A stretch of DNA of 64,000 bases, taken from NCBI GenBank assembly GCA_030867185.1, contig CM061487.1, positions 23,213,000 to 23,276,999 of the forward strand, read 5' to 3'. Positions within the stretch are counted from its first letter, which is position 1. Each line of letters opens with the position of its first letter. Below are positions 22,901 to 37,473 of this stretch, piece after piece. Below the pieces are notes generated by a model. That model was not told the DNA's origin, did not search any database, and worked only from the letters and a program-made list of their open reading frames with translations. Made by a program: the position numbers and the translations under genes. Source of the stretch: Tagetes erecta. Lineage: Eukaryota > Streptophyta > Magnoliopsida > Asterales > Asteraceae.

Positions 22901-24310
22901 TTACGACTCTGTATACCACATTAGCACCTTGAAAAGATTGTTAGTATAATATACGACACCTCAAAAGTCCTAACTACACCTTACAATACTGTACGTAAGC
23001 TTAAAACTCCATAATAAACCTAATGAATTCGTACGAGTCCTTTTAACGTTGTACGTCAACTTAGGACATCTTACGACTCTTTATGCCACATTAGCAACTC
23101 GAAAAGCATGTTAGTATAACGTACGACGCCTTAAAACTTCAAACAACACCTTATAACACCGTACGAAACCTCAAAACTACATAATAAACCGAATGAAATC
23201 GCCCTAGTCCTTTGAACATAGTACCACAATTAAGAACTTGTTACGACTCTTTATGCCATATTGAAAAGCACGTTAGTATAACTTAGGACGACTTAAAACT
23301 CTTAACAACACCTTACAACACCGAACAAAACCTTAAAACTCCATAATAAACCTAATGAATTGGTCCGAGTCATTTAAACATTGTACGACAACATAGAATA
23401 TCTTACGACTCTGTATACCACATTAGCACCTTGAAAAGATTGTTAGTATAATATACGACACCTCAAAAGTCCTAACTACACCTTACAATGATGTACGTAA
23501 GCTTAAAACTCCATAATAAACCTAATGAATTCGTACGAGTCCTTTTAACGTCGTACGTCAACTTAGGACATCTTACGACTCTTTATGCCACATTAGCAAC
23601 TCGAAAAGCATGTTAGTATAATGTAGGACGCCTTACAGCTCCTAAAAACACCTTACATCATAGTACGAAAACTTAAAACTCCATAATACGCCTAATGAAT
23701 TCGTCCGAGTCCTTTGAACATCGTACGACAACTTAGGACATCTTACGACTCTTTATGCCACATTAGTAACTCGAAAAGCATGTTAGTATAACGTAGGACG
23801 CCTTAAAACTTCAAACAACACCTTACATCACCGTACGAAACCTCAAAACTACATAATAAACCGAATGAAATCGCCCTAGTCCTTTGAACATAGTACGACA
23901 ATTAAGAACTTGTTACGAGTCTGTATGCCATATTAGCACCTTGAAAAGCACGTTAGTATAACTTAGGACGACTTAAAACTCTTAACAACACCTTACAACA
24001 CCGAACAAAACCTTAAAACTCCATAATAAACCTAATGAATTGGTCCGAGTCATTTAAACATTTTACGACAACATAGAATATCTTACGACTCTGCATACCA
24101 CATTAGCACCTTGAAAAGATTGTTAGTATAATATACGACTCCTCAAAAGTCCTAACTACACCTTACAATACTGTACGCAAGCTTAAAAGTCCATAATAAA
24201 CCTAATGAATTCGTACGAGTCCTTTTAAAGTCGTACGTCAACTTAGGACATCTTACGACTCTTTATGCCACATTAGCAACTCGAAAAGCATTTTAGTATA
24301 ATGTAGGACG

Positions 24311-27300
24311 CTTTACAGCTCCTAAAAACACCTTACATCATCGTACGAAAACTTAAAACTCCATAATACGCCTAATGAATTCGTCCGAGTCCTTTGAACA
24401 TCGTACGACAACTTAGGACATCTTACGACTCTTTATGCCACATTAGTAACTCGAAAAGCATGTTAGTATAACGTAGGACGCCTTAAAACTTCAAACAACA
24501 CCTTACATCACCGTACGAAACCTTAAAGCTACATAATAAACCGAATGAAATCGCCCTAGTCCTTTGAACATAGTACGACAATTAAGAACTTGTTACGACT
24601 CTTTATGCCATATTGAAAAGCACGTTAGTATAACTTAGGACGACTTAAAACTCTTAACAACACCTTTCAACACCGAACAAAACCTTAAAACTCCATAATA
24701 AACCTAATGAATTGGTCCGAGTCATTTAAACATTGTACGACAACATAGAATATCTTACGACTCTGTATACCACATTAGCACCTTGAAAAGATTGTTAGTA
24801 TAATATACGACACCTCAAAAGTCCTAACTACACCTTACAATGATGTACGTAAGCTTAAAACTCCATAATAAACCTAATGAATTCGTACGAGTCCTTTTAA
24901 CGTCGTACGTCAACTTAGGACATCTTACGACTCTTTATGCCACATTAGCAACTCGAAAAGCATGTTAGTATAATGTAGGACGCCTTACAGCTCCTAAAAA
25001 CACCTTACATCATAGTACGAAAACTTAAAACTCCATAATACGCCTAATGAATTCGTCCGAGTCCTTTGAACATCTTACGACAACTTAGGACATCTTACGA
25101 CTCTTTATGCCACATTAGCAACTCGAAAAGCATGTTAGTATAACGTAGGTCGCCTTAAACTTCAAACAACACCTTATAACACCGTACGAAACCTCAAAAC
25201 TACATAATAAACCGAATGAAATCGCCCTAGTCCTTTGAACATAGTACGACAATTAAGAACTTGTTACGAATCTGTATGCCATATTAGCACGTTGAAAAGC
25301 ACGTTAGTATAACTTAGGACGATTTAAAACTCTTAACAACACCTTACAACACCGAACAAAACCTTAAAACTCCATAATAAACCTAATGAATTGGTCCGAG
25401 TCATTTAAACATTGTACGACAACATAGAATATCTTACGACTCTGTATACCACATTAGCACCTTGAAAAGATTGTTAGTATAATATACGACACCTCAAAAG
25501 TCCTAACTACACCTTACAATACTGTACGTAAGCTTAAAACTCCATAATAAACCTAATGAATTCGTACGAGTCTTTTTAACGTTGTACGTCAACTTAGGAC
25601 ATCTTACGACTCTTTATGCCACATTAGCAACTCGAAAAGCATGTTAGTATAACGTAGGACGCCTTAAACTTCAAACAACACCTTATAACAACGTACGAAA
25701 CCTCAAAACTACATAATAAACCGAATGAAATCGCCCTAGTCCTTTGAACATAGTACGACAATTAAGAACTTGTTACGAATCTGTATGCCATATTAGCACC
25801 TTGAAAAGCACGTTAGTATAACTTAGGACGATTTAAAACTCTTAACAACACCTTACAACACCGAACAAAACCTTAAAACTCCATAATAAACCTAATGAAT
25901 TGGTCCGAGTCATTTAAACATTGTACGACAACATAGAATATCTTACGACTCTGTATACCACATTAGCACCTTGAAAAGATTGTTAGTATAATATACGACA
26001 CCTCAAAAGTCCTAACTACACCTTACAATACTGTACGTAAGCTTAAAACTCCATAATAAACCTAATGAATTCGTACGAGTCCTTTTAACGTTGTACGTCA
26101 ACTTAGGACATCTTACGACTCTTTATGCCACATTAGCAACTCGAAAAGCATGTTAGTATAACGTAGGACGCCTTAAAACTTCAAACAACACCTTATAACA
26201 CCGTACGAAACCTCAAAACTACATAATAAACCGAATGAAATCGCCCTAGTCCTTTGAACATAGTACCACAATTAAGAACTTGTTACGACTCTTTATGCCA
26301 TATTGAAAAGCACGTTAGTATAACTTAGGACGACTTAAAACTCTTAACAACACCTTACAACACCGAACAAAACCTTAAAACTCCATAATAAACCTAATGA
26401 ATTGGTCCGAGTCATTTAAACATTGTACGACAACATAGAATATCTTACGACTCTGTATACCACATTAGCACCTTGAAAAGATTGTTAGTATAATATACGA
26501 CACCTCAAAAGTCCTAACTACACCTTACAATGATGTACGTAAGCTTAAAACTCCATAATAAACCTAATGAATTCGTACGAGTCCTTTTAACGTCGTACGT
26601 CAACTTAGGACATCTTACGACTCTTTATGCCACATTAGCAACTCGAAAAGCATGTTAGTATAATGTAGGACGCCTTACAGCTCCTAAAAACACCTTACAT
26701 CATAGTACGAAAACTTAAAACTCCATAATACGCCTAATGAATTCGTCCGAGTCCTTTGAACATCGTACGACAACTTAGGACATCTTACGACTCTTTATGC
26801 CACATTAGTAACTCGAAAAGCATGTTAGTATAACGTAGGACGCCTTAAAACTTCAAACAACACCTTACATCACCGTACGAAACCTCAAAACTACATAATA
26901 AACCGAATGAAATCGCCCTAGTCCTTTGAACATAGTACGACAATTAAGAACTTGTTACGAGTCTGTATGCCATATTAGCACCTTGAAAAGCACGTTAGTA
27001 TAACTTAGGACGACTTAAAACTCTTAACAACACCTTACAACACCGAACAAAACCTTAAAACTCCATAATAAACCTAATGAATTGGTCCGAGTCATTTAAA
27101 CATTTTACGACAACATAGAATATCTTACGACTCTACATACCACATTAGCACCTTGAAAAGATTGTTAGTATAATATACGACTCCTCAAAAGTCCTAACTA
27201 CACCTTACAATACTGTACGCAAGCTTAAAAGTCCATAATAAACCTAATGAATTCGTACGAGTCCTTTTAAAGTCGTACGTCAACTTAGGACATCTTACGA

Positions 27301-30300
27301 CTCTTTATGCCACATTAGCAACTCGAAAAGCATTTTAGTATAATGTAGGACGCTTTACAGCTCCTAAAAACACCTTACATCATCGTACGAAAACTTAAAA
27401 CTCCATAATACGCCTAATGAATTCGTCCGAGTCCTTTGAACATCGTACGACAACTTAGGACATCTTACGACTCTTTATGCCACATTAGTAACTCGAAAAG
27501 CATGTTAGTATAACGTAGGACGCCTTAAAACTTCAAACAACACCTTACATCACCGTACGAAACCTTAAAGCTACATAATAAACCGAATGAAATCGCCCTA
27601 GTCCTTTGAACATAGTACGACAATTAAGAACTTGTTACGACTCTTTATGCCATATTGAAAAGCACGTTAGTATAACTTAGGACGACTTAAAACTCTTAAC
27701 AACACCTTTCAACACCGAACAAAACCTTAAAACTCCATAATAAACCTAATGAATTGGTCCGAGTCATTTAAACATTGTACGACAACATAGAATATCTTAC
27801 GACTCTGTATACCACATTAGCACCTTGAAAAGATTGTTAGTATAATATACGACACCTCAAAAGTCCTAACTACACCTTACAATGATGTACGTAAGCTTAA
27901 AACTCCATAATAAACCTAATGAATTCGTACGAGTCCTTTTAACGTCGTACGTCAACTTAGGACATCTTACGACTCTTTATGCCACATTAGCAACTCGAAA
28001 AGCATGTTAGTATAATGTAGGACGCCTTACAGCTCCTAAAAACACCTTACATCATAGTACGAAAACTTAAAACTCCATAATACGCCTAATGAATTCGTCC
28101 GAGTCCTTTGAACATCTTACGACAACTTAGGACATCTTACGACTCTTTATGCCACATTAGCAACTCGAAAAGCATGTTAGTATAACGTAGGTCGCCTTAA
28201 ACTTCAAACAACACCTTATAACACCGTACGAAACCTCAAAACTACATAATAAACCGAATGAAATCGCCCTAGTCCTTTGAACATAGTACGACAATTAAGA
28301 ACTTGTTACGAATCTGTATGCCATATTAGCACGTAGAAAAGCACGTTAGTATAACTTAGGACGATTTAAAACTCTTAACAACACCTTACAACACCGAACA
28401 AAACCTTAAAACTCCATAATAAACCTAATGAATTGGTCCGAGTCATTTAAACATTGTACGACAACATAGAATATCTTACGACTCTGTATACCACATTAGC
28501 ACCTTGAAAAGATTGTTAGTATAATATACGACACCTCAAAAGTCCTAACTACACCTTACAATACTGTACGTAAGCTTAAAACTCCATAATAAACCTAATG
28601 AATTCGTACGAGTCTTTTTAACGTTGTACGTCAACTTAGGACATCTTACGACTCTTTATGCCACATTAGCAACTCGAAAAGCATGTTAGTATAATGTAGG
28701 ACGCCTTAAACTTCAAACAACACCTTATAACAACGTACGAAACCTCAAAACTACATAATAAACCGAATGAAATCGCCCTAGTCCTTTGAACATAGTACGA
28801 CAATTAAGAACTTGTTACGAATCTGTATGCCATATTAGCACCTTGAAAAGCACGTTAGTATAACTTAGGACGATTTAAAACTCTTAACAACACCTTACAA
28901 CACCGAACAAAACCTTAAAACTCCATAATAAACCTAATGAATTGGTCCGAGTCATTTAAACATTGTACGACAACATAGAATATCTTACGACTCTGTATAC
29001 CACATTAGCACCTTGAAAAGATTGTTAGTATAATATACGACACCTCAAAAGTCCTAACTACACCTTACAATACTGTACGTAAGCTTAAAACTCCATAATA
29101 AACCTAATGAATTCGTACGAGTCCTTTTAACGTTGTACGTCAACTTAGGACATCTTACGACTCTTTATGCCACATTAGCAACTCGAAAAGCATGTTAGTA
29201 TAACGTAGGACGCCTTAAAACTTCAAACAACACCTTATAACACCGTACGAAACCTCAAAACTACATAATAAACCGAATGAAATCGCCCTAGTCCTTTGAA
29301 CATAGTACCACAATTAAGAACTTGTTACGACTCTTTATGCCATATTGAAAAGCACGTTAGTATAACTTAGGACGACTTAAAACTCTTAACAACACCTTAC
29401 AACACCGAACAAAACCTTAAAACTCCATAATAAACCTAATGAATTGGTCCGAGTCATTTAAACATTGTACGACAACATAGAATATCTTACGACTCTGTAT
29501 ACCACATTAGCACCTTGAAAAGATTGTTAGTATAATATACGACACCTCAAAAGTCCTAACTACACCTTACAATGATGTACGTAAGCTTAAAACTCCATAA
29601 TAAACCTAATGAATTCGTACGAGTCCTTTTAACGTCGTACGTCAACTTAGGACATCTTACGACTCTTTATGCCACATTAGCAACTCGAAAAGCATGTTAG
29701 TATAATGTAGGACGCCTTACAGCTCCTAAAAACACCTTACATCATAGTACGAAAACTTAAAACTCCATAATACGCCTAATGAATTCGTCCGAGTCCTTTG
29801 AACATCGTACGACAACTTAGGACATCTTACGACTCTTTATGCCACATTAGTAACTCGAAAAGCATGTTAGTATAACGTAGGACGCCTTAAAACTTCAAAC
29901 AACACCTTACATCACCGTACGAAACCTCAAAACTACATAATAAACCGAATGAAATCGCCCTAGTCCTTTGAACATAGTACGACAATTAAGAACTTGTTAC
30001 GAGTCTGTATGCCATATTAGCACCTTGAAAAGCACGTTAGTATAACTTAGGACGACTTAAAACTCTTAACAACACCTTACAACACCGAACAAAACCTTAA
30101 AACTCCATAATAAACCTAATGAATTGGTCCGAGTCATTTAAACATTTTACGACAACATAGAATATCTTACGACTCTGCATACCACATTAGCACCTTGAAA
30201 AGATTGTTAGTATAATATACGACTCCTCAAAAGTCCTAACTACACCTTACAATACTGTACGCAAGCTTAAAAGTCCATAATAAACCTAATGAATTCGTAC

Positions 30301-30394
30301 GAGTCCTTTTAAAGTCGTACGTCAACTTAGGACATCTTACGACTCTTTATGCCACATTAGCAACTCGAAAAGCATTTTAGTATAATGTAGGACG
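24311..30394 (+). repeat. Two tandem 3042-bp super-repeats of 18 monomers
   Basis: The variant CGCTTTACAGCTCC falls at 24311, 27353 and 30395. A second private variant, ACACCTTTCAACACC, recurs with the same 3042-bp offset (24661 and 27703), and a third, CTTAAAGCTAC, is shared by both. Reading through a copy gives D-A'-B-C-D-A-B-C'-A-B-C'-A'-B-C-D-A-B-C, that is three 4-mers and two 3-mers less small deletions. The shared rare variants show the copies are recent duplicates. Confidence 0.88.
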
Positions 30395-33300
30395 CTTTAC
30401 AGCTCCTAAAAACACCTTACATCATCGTACGAAAACTTAAAACTCCATAATACGCCTAATGAATTCGTCCGAGTCCTTTGAACATCGTACGACAACTTAG
30501 GACATCTTACGACTCTTTATGCCACATTAGTAACTCGAAAAGCATGTTAGTATAACGTAGGACGCCTTAAACTTCAAACAACACCTTACATCACCGTACG
30601 AAACCTTAAAACTACATAATAAACCGAATGAAATCGCCCTAGTCCTTTGAACATAGTACGACAATTAAGAACTTGTTACGACTCTTTATGCCATATTGAA
30701 AAGCACGTTAGTATAACTTAGGACGACTTAAAACTCTTAACAACACCTTTCAACACCGAACAAAACCTTAAAACTCCATAATAAACCTAATGAATTGGTC
30801 CGAGTCATTTAAACATTGTACGACAACATAGAATATCTTACGACTCTGTATACCACATTAGCACCTTGAAAAGATTGTTAGTATAATATACGACACCTCA
30901 AAAGTCCTAACTACACCTTACAATACTGTACGTAAGCTTAAAACTCCATAATAAACCTAATGAATTCGTACGAGTCTTTTTAACGTTGTACGTCAACTTA
31001 GGACATCTTACGACTCTTTATGCCACATTAGCAACTCGAAAAGCATGTTAGTATAACGTAGGACGCCTTAAACTTCAAACAACACCTTATAACAACGTAC
31101 GAAACCTCAAAACTACATAATAAACCGAATGAAATCGCCCTAGTCCTTTGAACATAGTACGACAATTAAGAACTTGTTACGAATCTGTATGCCATATTAG
31201 CACCTTGAAAAGCACGTTAGTATAACTTAGGACGATTTAAAACTCTTAACAACACCTTACAACACCGAACAAAACCTTAAAACTCCATAATAAACCTAAT
31301 GAATTGGTCCGAGTCATTTAAACATTGTACGACAACATAGAATATCTTACGACTCTGTATACCACATTAGCACCTTGAAAAGATTGTTAGTATAATATAC
31401 GACACCTCAAAAGTCCTAACTACACCTTACAATACTGTACGTAAGCTTAAAACTCCATAATAAACCTAATGAATTCGTACGAGTCCTTTTAACGTTGTAC
31501 GTCAACTTAGGACATCTTACGACTCTTTATGCCACATTAGCAACTCGAAAAGCATGTTAGTATAACGTAGGACGCCTTAAAACTTCAAACAACACCTTAT
31601 AACACCGTACGAAACCTCAAAACTACATAATAAACCGAATGAAATCGCCCTAGTCCTTTGAACATAGTACCACAATTAAGAACTTGTTACGACTCTTTAT
31701 GCCATATTGAAAAGCACGTTAGTATAACTTAGGACGACTTAAAACTCTTAACAACACCTTACAACACCGAACAAAACCTTAAAACTCCATAATAAACCTA
31801 ATGAATTGGTCCGAGTCATTTAAACATTGTACGACAACATAGAATATCTTACGACTCTGTATACCACATTAGCACCTTGAAAAGATTGTTAGTATAATAT
31901 ACGACACCTCAAAAGTCCTAACTACACCTTACAATGATGTACGTAAGCTTAAAACTCCATAATAAACCTAATGAATTCGTACGAGTCCTTTTAACGTCGT
32001 ACGTCAACTTAGGACATCTTACGACTCTTTATGCCACATTAGCAACTCGAAAAGCATGTTAGTATAATGTAGGACGCCTTACAGCTCCTAAAAACACCTT
32101 ACATCATAGTACGAAAACTTAAAACTCCATAATACGCCTAATGAATTCGTCCGAGTCCTTTGAACATCGTACGACAACTTAGGACATCTTACGACTCTTT
32201 ATGCCACATTAGTAACTCGAAAAGCATGTTAGTATAACGTAGGACGCCTTAAAACTTCAAACAACACCTTACATCACCGTACGAAACCTCAAAACTACAT
32301 AATAAACCGAATGAAATCGCCCTAGTCCTTTGAACATAGTACGACAATTAAGAACTTGTTACGAGTCTGTATGCCATATTAGCACCTTGAAAAGCACGTT
32401 AGTATAACTTAGGACGACTTAAAACTCTTAACAACACCTTACAACACCGAACAAAACCTTAAAACTCCATAATAAACCTAATGAATTGGTCCGAGTCATT
32501 TAAACATTTTACGACAACATAGAATATCTTACGACTCTGCATACCACATTAGCACCTTGAAAAGATTGTTAGTATAATATACGACTCCTCAAAAGTCCTA
32601 ACTACACCTTACAATACTGTACGCAAGCTTAAAAGTCCATAATAAACCTAATGAATTCGTACGAGTCCTTTTAAAGTCGTACGTCAACTTAGGACATCTT
32701 ACGACTCTTTATGCCACATTAGCAACTCGAAAAGCATTTTAGTATAATGTAGGACGCTTTACAGCTCCTAAAAACACCTTACATCATCGTACGAAAACTT
32801 AAAACTCCATAATACGCCTAATGAATTCGTCCGAGTCCTTTGAACATCGTACGACAACTTAGGACATCTTACGACTCTTTATGCCACATTAGTAACTCGA
32901 AAAGCATGTTAGTATAACGTAGGACGCCTTAAACTTCAAACAACACCTTACATCACCGTACGAAACCTTAAAACTACATAATAAACCGAATGAAATCGCC
33001 CTAGTCCTTTGAACATAGTACGACAATTAAGAACTTGTTACGACTCTTTATGCCATATTGAAAAGCACGTTAGTATAACTTAGGACGACTTAAAACTCTT
33101 AACAACACCTTTCAACACCGAACAAAACCTTAAAACTCCATAATAAACCTAATGAATTGGTCCGAGTCATTTAAACATTGTACGACAACATAGAATATCT
33201 TACGACTCTGTATACCACATTAGCACCTTGAAAAGATTGTTAGTATAATATACGACACCTCAAAAGTCCTAACTACACCTTACAATACTGTACGTAAGCT

Positions 33301-36300
33301 TAAAACTCCATAATAAACCTAATGAATTCGTACGAGTCTTTTTAACGTTGTACGTCAACTTAGGACATCTTACGACTCTTTATGCCACATTAGCAACTCG
33401 AAAAGCATGTTAGTATAACGTAGGACGCCTTAAACTTCAAACAACACCTTATAACAACGTACGAAACCTCAAAACTACATAATAAACCGAATGAAATCGC
33501 CCTAGTCCTTTGAACATAGTACGACAATTAAGAACTTGTTACGAATCTGTATGCCATATTAGCACCTTGAAAAGCACGTTAGTATAACTTAGGACGATTT
33601 AAAACTCTTAACAACACCTTACAACACCGAACAAAACCTTAAAACTCCATAATAAACCTAATGAATTGGTCCGAGTCATTTAAACATTGTACGACAACAT
33701 AGAATATCTTACGACTCTGTATACCACATTAGCACCTTGAAAAGATTGTTAGTATAATATACGACACCTCAAAAGTCCTAACTACACCTTACAATACTGT
33801 ACGTAAGCTTAAAACTCCATAATAAACCTAATGAATTCGTACGAGTCCTTTTAACGTTGTACGTCAACTTAGGACATCTTACGACTCTTTATGCCACATT
33901 AGCAACTCGAAAAGCATGTTAGTATAACGTAGGACGCCTTAAAACTTCAAACAACACCTTATAACACCGTACGAAACCTCAAAACTACATAATAAACCGA
34001 ATGAAATCGCCCTAGTCCTTTGAACATAGTACCACAATTAAGAACTTGTTACGACTCTTTATGCCATATTGAAAAGCACGTTAGTATAACTTAGGACGAC
34101 TTAAAACTCTTAACAACACCTTACAACACCGAACAAAACCTTAAAACTCCATAATAAACCTAATGAATTGGTCCGAGTCATTTAAACATTGTACGACAAC
34201 ATAGAATATCTTACGACTCTGTATACCACATTAGCACCTTGAAAAGATTGTTAGTATAATATACGACACCTCAAAAGTCCTAACTACACCTTACAATGAT
34301 GTACGTAAGCTTAAAACTCCATAATAAACCTAATGAATTCGTACGAGTCCTTTTAACGTCGTACGTCAACTTAGGACATCTTACGACTCTTTATGCCACA
34401 TTAGCAACTCGAAAAGCATGTTAGTATAATGTAGGACGCCTTACAGCTCCTAAAAACACCTTACATCATAGTACGAAAACTTAAAACTCCATAATACGCC
34501 TAATGAATTCGTCCGAGTCCTTTGAACATCGTACGACAACTTAGGACATCTTACGACTCTTTATGCCACATTAGTAACTCGAAAAGCATGTTAGTATAAC
34601 GTAGGACGCCTTAAAACTTCAAACAACACCTTACATCACCGTACGAAACCTCAAAACTACATAATAAACCGAATGAAATCGCCCTAGTCCTTTGAACATA
34701 GTACGACAATTAAGAACTTGTTACGAGTCTGTATGCCATATTAGCACCTTGAAAAGCACGTTAGTATAACTTAGGACGACTTAAAACTCTTAACAACACC
34801 TTACAACACCGAACAAAACCTTAAAACTCCATAATAAACCTAATGAATTGGTCCGAGTCATTTAAACATTTTACGACAACATAGAATATCTTACGACTCT
34901 GCATACCACATTAGCACCTTGAAAAGATTGTTAGTATAATATACGACTCCTCAAAAGTCCTAACTACACCTTACAATACTGTACGCAAGCTTAAAAGTCC
35001 ATAATAAACCTAATGAATTCGTACGAGTCCTTTTAAAGTCGTACGTCAACTTAGGACATCTTACGACTCTTTATGCCACATTAGCAACTCGAAAAGCATT
35101 TTAGTATAATGTAGGACGCTTTACAGCTCCTAAAAACACCTTACATCATCGTACGAAAACTTAAAACTCCATAATACGCCTAATGAATTCGTCCGAGTCC
35201 TTTGAACATCGTACGACAACTTAGGACATCTTACGACTCTTTATGCCACATTAGTAACTCGAAAAGCATGTTAGTATAACGTAGGACGCCTTAAACTTCA
35301 AACAACACCTTACATCACCGTACGAAACCTTAAAACTACATAATAAACCGAATGAAATCGCCCTAGTCCTTTGAACATAGTACGACAATTAAGAACTTGT
35401 TACGACTCTTTATGCCATATTGAAAAGCACGTTAGTATAACTTAGGACGATTTAAAACTCTTAACAACACCTTACAACACCGAACAAAACCTTAAAACTC
35501 CATAATAAACCTAATGAATTGGTCCGAGTCATTTAAACATTGTACGACAACATAGAATATCTTACGACTCTGTATACCACATTAGCACCTTGAAAAGATT
35601 GTTAGTATAATATACGACACCTCAAAAGTCCTAACTACACCTTACAATACTGTACGTAAGCTTAAAACTCCATAATAAACCTAATGAATTCGTACGAGTC
35701 CTTTTAACGTTGTACGTCAACTTAGGACATCTTACGACTCTTTATGCCACATTAGCAACTCGAAAAGCATGTTAGTATAACGTAGGACGCCTTAAAACTT
35801 CAAACAACACCTTATAACACCGTACGAAACCTCAAAACTACATAATAAACCGAATGAAATCGCCCTAGTCCTTTGAACATAGTACCACAATTAAGAACTT
35901 GTTACGACTCTTTATGCCATATTGAAAAGCACGTTAGTATAACTTAGGACGATTTAAAACTCTTAACAACACCTTACAACACCGAACAAAACCTTAAAAC
36001 TCCATAATAAACCTAATGAATTGGTCCGAGTCATTTAAACATTGTACGACAACATAGAATATCTTACGACTCTGTATACCACATTAGCACCTTGAAAAGA
36101 TTGTTAGTATAATATACGACACCTCAAAAGTCCTAACTACACCTTACAATACTGTACGTAAGCTTAAAACTCCATAATAAACCTAATGAATTCGTACGAG
36201 TCCTTTTAACGTTGTACGTCAACTTAGGACATCTTACGACTCTTTATGCCACATTAGCAACTCGAAAAGCATGTTAGTATAACGTAGGACGCCTTAAAAC

Positions 36301-37473
36301 TTCAAACAACACCTTATAACACCGTACGAAACCTCAAAACTACATAATAAACCGAATGAAATCGCCCTAGTCCTTTGAACATAGTACCACAATTAAGAAC
36401 TTGTTACGACTCTTTATGCCATATTGAAAAGCACGTTAGTATAACTTAGGACGACTTAAAACTCTTAACAACACCTTACAACACCGAACAAAACCTTAAA
36501 ACTCCATAATAAACCTAATGAATTGGTCCGAGTCATTTAAACATTGTACGACAACATAGAATATCTTACGACTCTGTATACCACATTAGCACCTTGAAAA
36601 GATTGTTAGTATAATATACGACACCTCAAAAGTCCTAACTACACCTTACAATGATGTACGTAAGCTTAAAACTCCATAATAAACCTAATGAATTCGTACG
36701 AGTCCTTTTAACGTCGTACGTCAACTTAGGACATCTTACGACTCTTTATGCCACATTAGCAACTCGAAAAGCATGTTAGTATAATGTAGGACGCCTTACA
36801 GCTCCTAAAAACACCTTACATCATAGTACGAAAACTTAAAACTCCATAATACGCCTAATGAATTCGTCCGAGTCCTTTGAACATCGTACGACAACTTAGG
36901 ACATCTTACGACTCTTTATGCCACATTAGTAACTCGAAAAGCATGTTAGTATAACGTAGGACGCCTTAAAACTTCAAACAACACCTTACATCACCGTACG
37001 AAACCTCAAAACTACATAATAAACCGAATGAAATCGCCCTAGTCCTTTGAACATAGTACGACAATTAAGAACTTGTTACGAGTCTGTATGCCATATTAGC
37101 ACCTTGAAAAGCACGTTAGTATAACTTAGGACGACTTAAAACTCTTAACAACACCTTACAACACCGAACAAAACCTTAAAACTCCATAATAAACCTAATG
37201 AATTGGTCCGAGTCATTTAAACATTTTACGACAACATAGAATATCTTACGACTCTGCATACCACATTAGCACCTTGAAAAGATTGTTAGTATAATATACG
37301 ACTCCTCAAAAGCCCTAACTACACCTTACAATACTGTACGCAAGCTTAAAAGTCCATAATAAACCTAATGAATTCGTACGAGTCCTTTTAAAGTCGTACG
37401 TCAACTTAGGACATCTTACGACTCTTTATGCCACATTAGCAACTCGAAAAGCATTTTAGTATAATGTAGGACG
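30395..37473 (+). repeat. Three tandem ~2362-bp super-repeats of 14 monomers
   Basis: The same CGCTTTACAGCTCC marker falls at 30395, 32757, 35119 and 37474, giving spacings of 2362, 2362 and 2355 bp. The content is that of the 3042-bp repeat to the left minus exactly one 680-bp unit (C-D-A-B), as expected from one unequal exchange. The third copy is 7 bp shorter because it has one more 8-bp-deleted A' monomer and one 1-bp difference. Confidence 0.87.

Larger units (their letters stand above)
8269..24310 (+). repeat. Satellite interior, first mosaic of 4-mer and 3-mer units
   Basis: This stretch holds regular 680-bp ABCD units mixed with 510-bp ABC' units. A D-type variant with CTTGGGACATC marks positions 9019, 10881, 11561, 12919, 13599, 16633, 17823, 19005 and 20867. 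Its spacings (680, ~1190, ~1862, 3034 bp) are sums of 4- and 3-monomer units less small deletions. Two subfamilies of the 680-bp unit alternate. In one, B has ATTTTACGAC and C has GTACGCAAGC. In the other, B has ATTGTACGAC and C has GTACGTAAGC. No genes are present. Confidence 0.9.
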
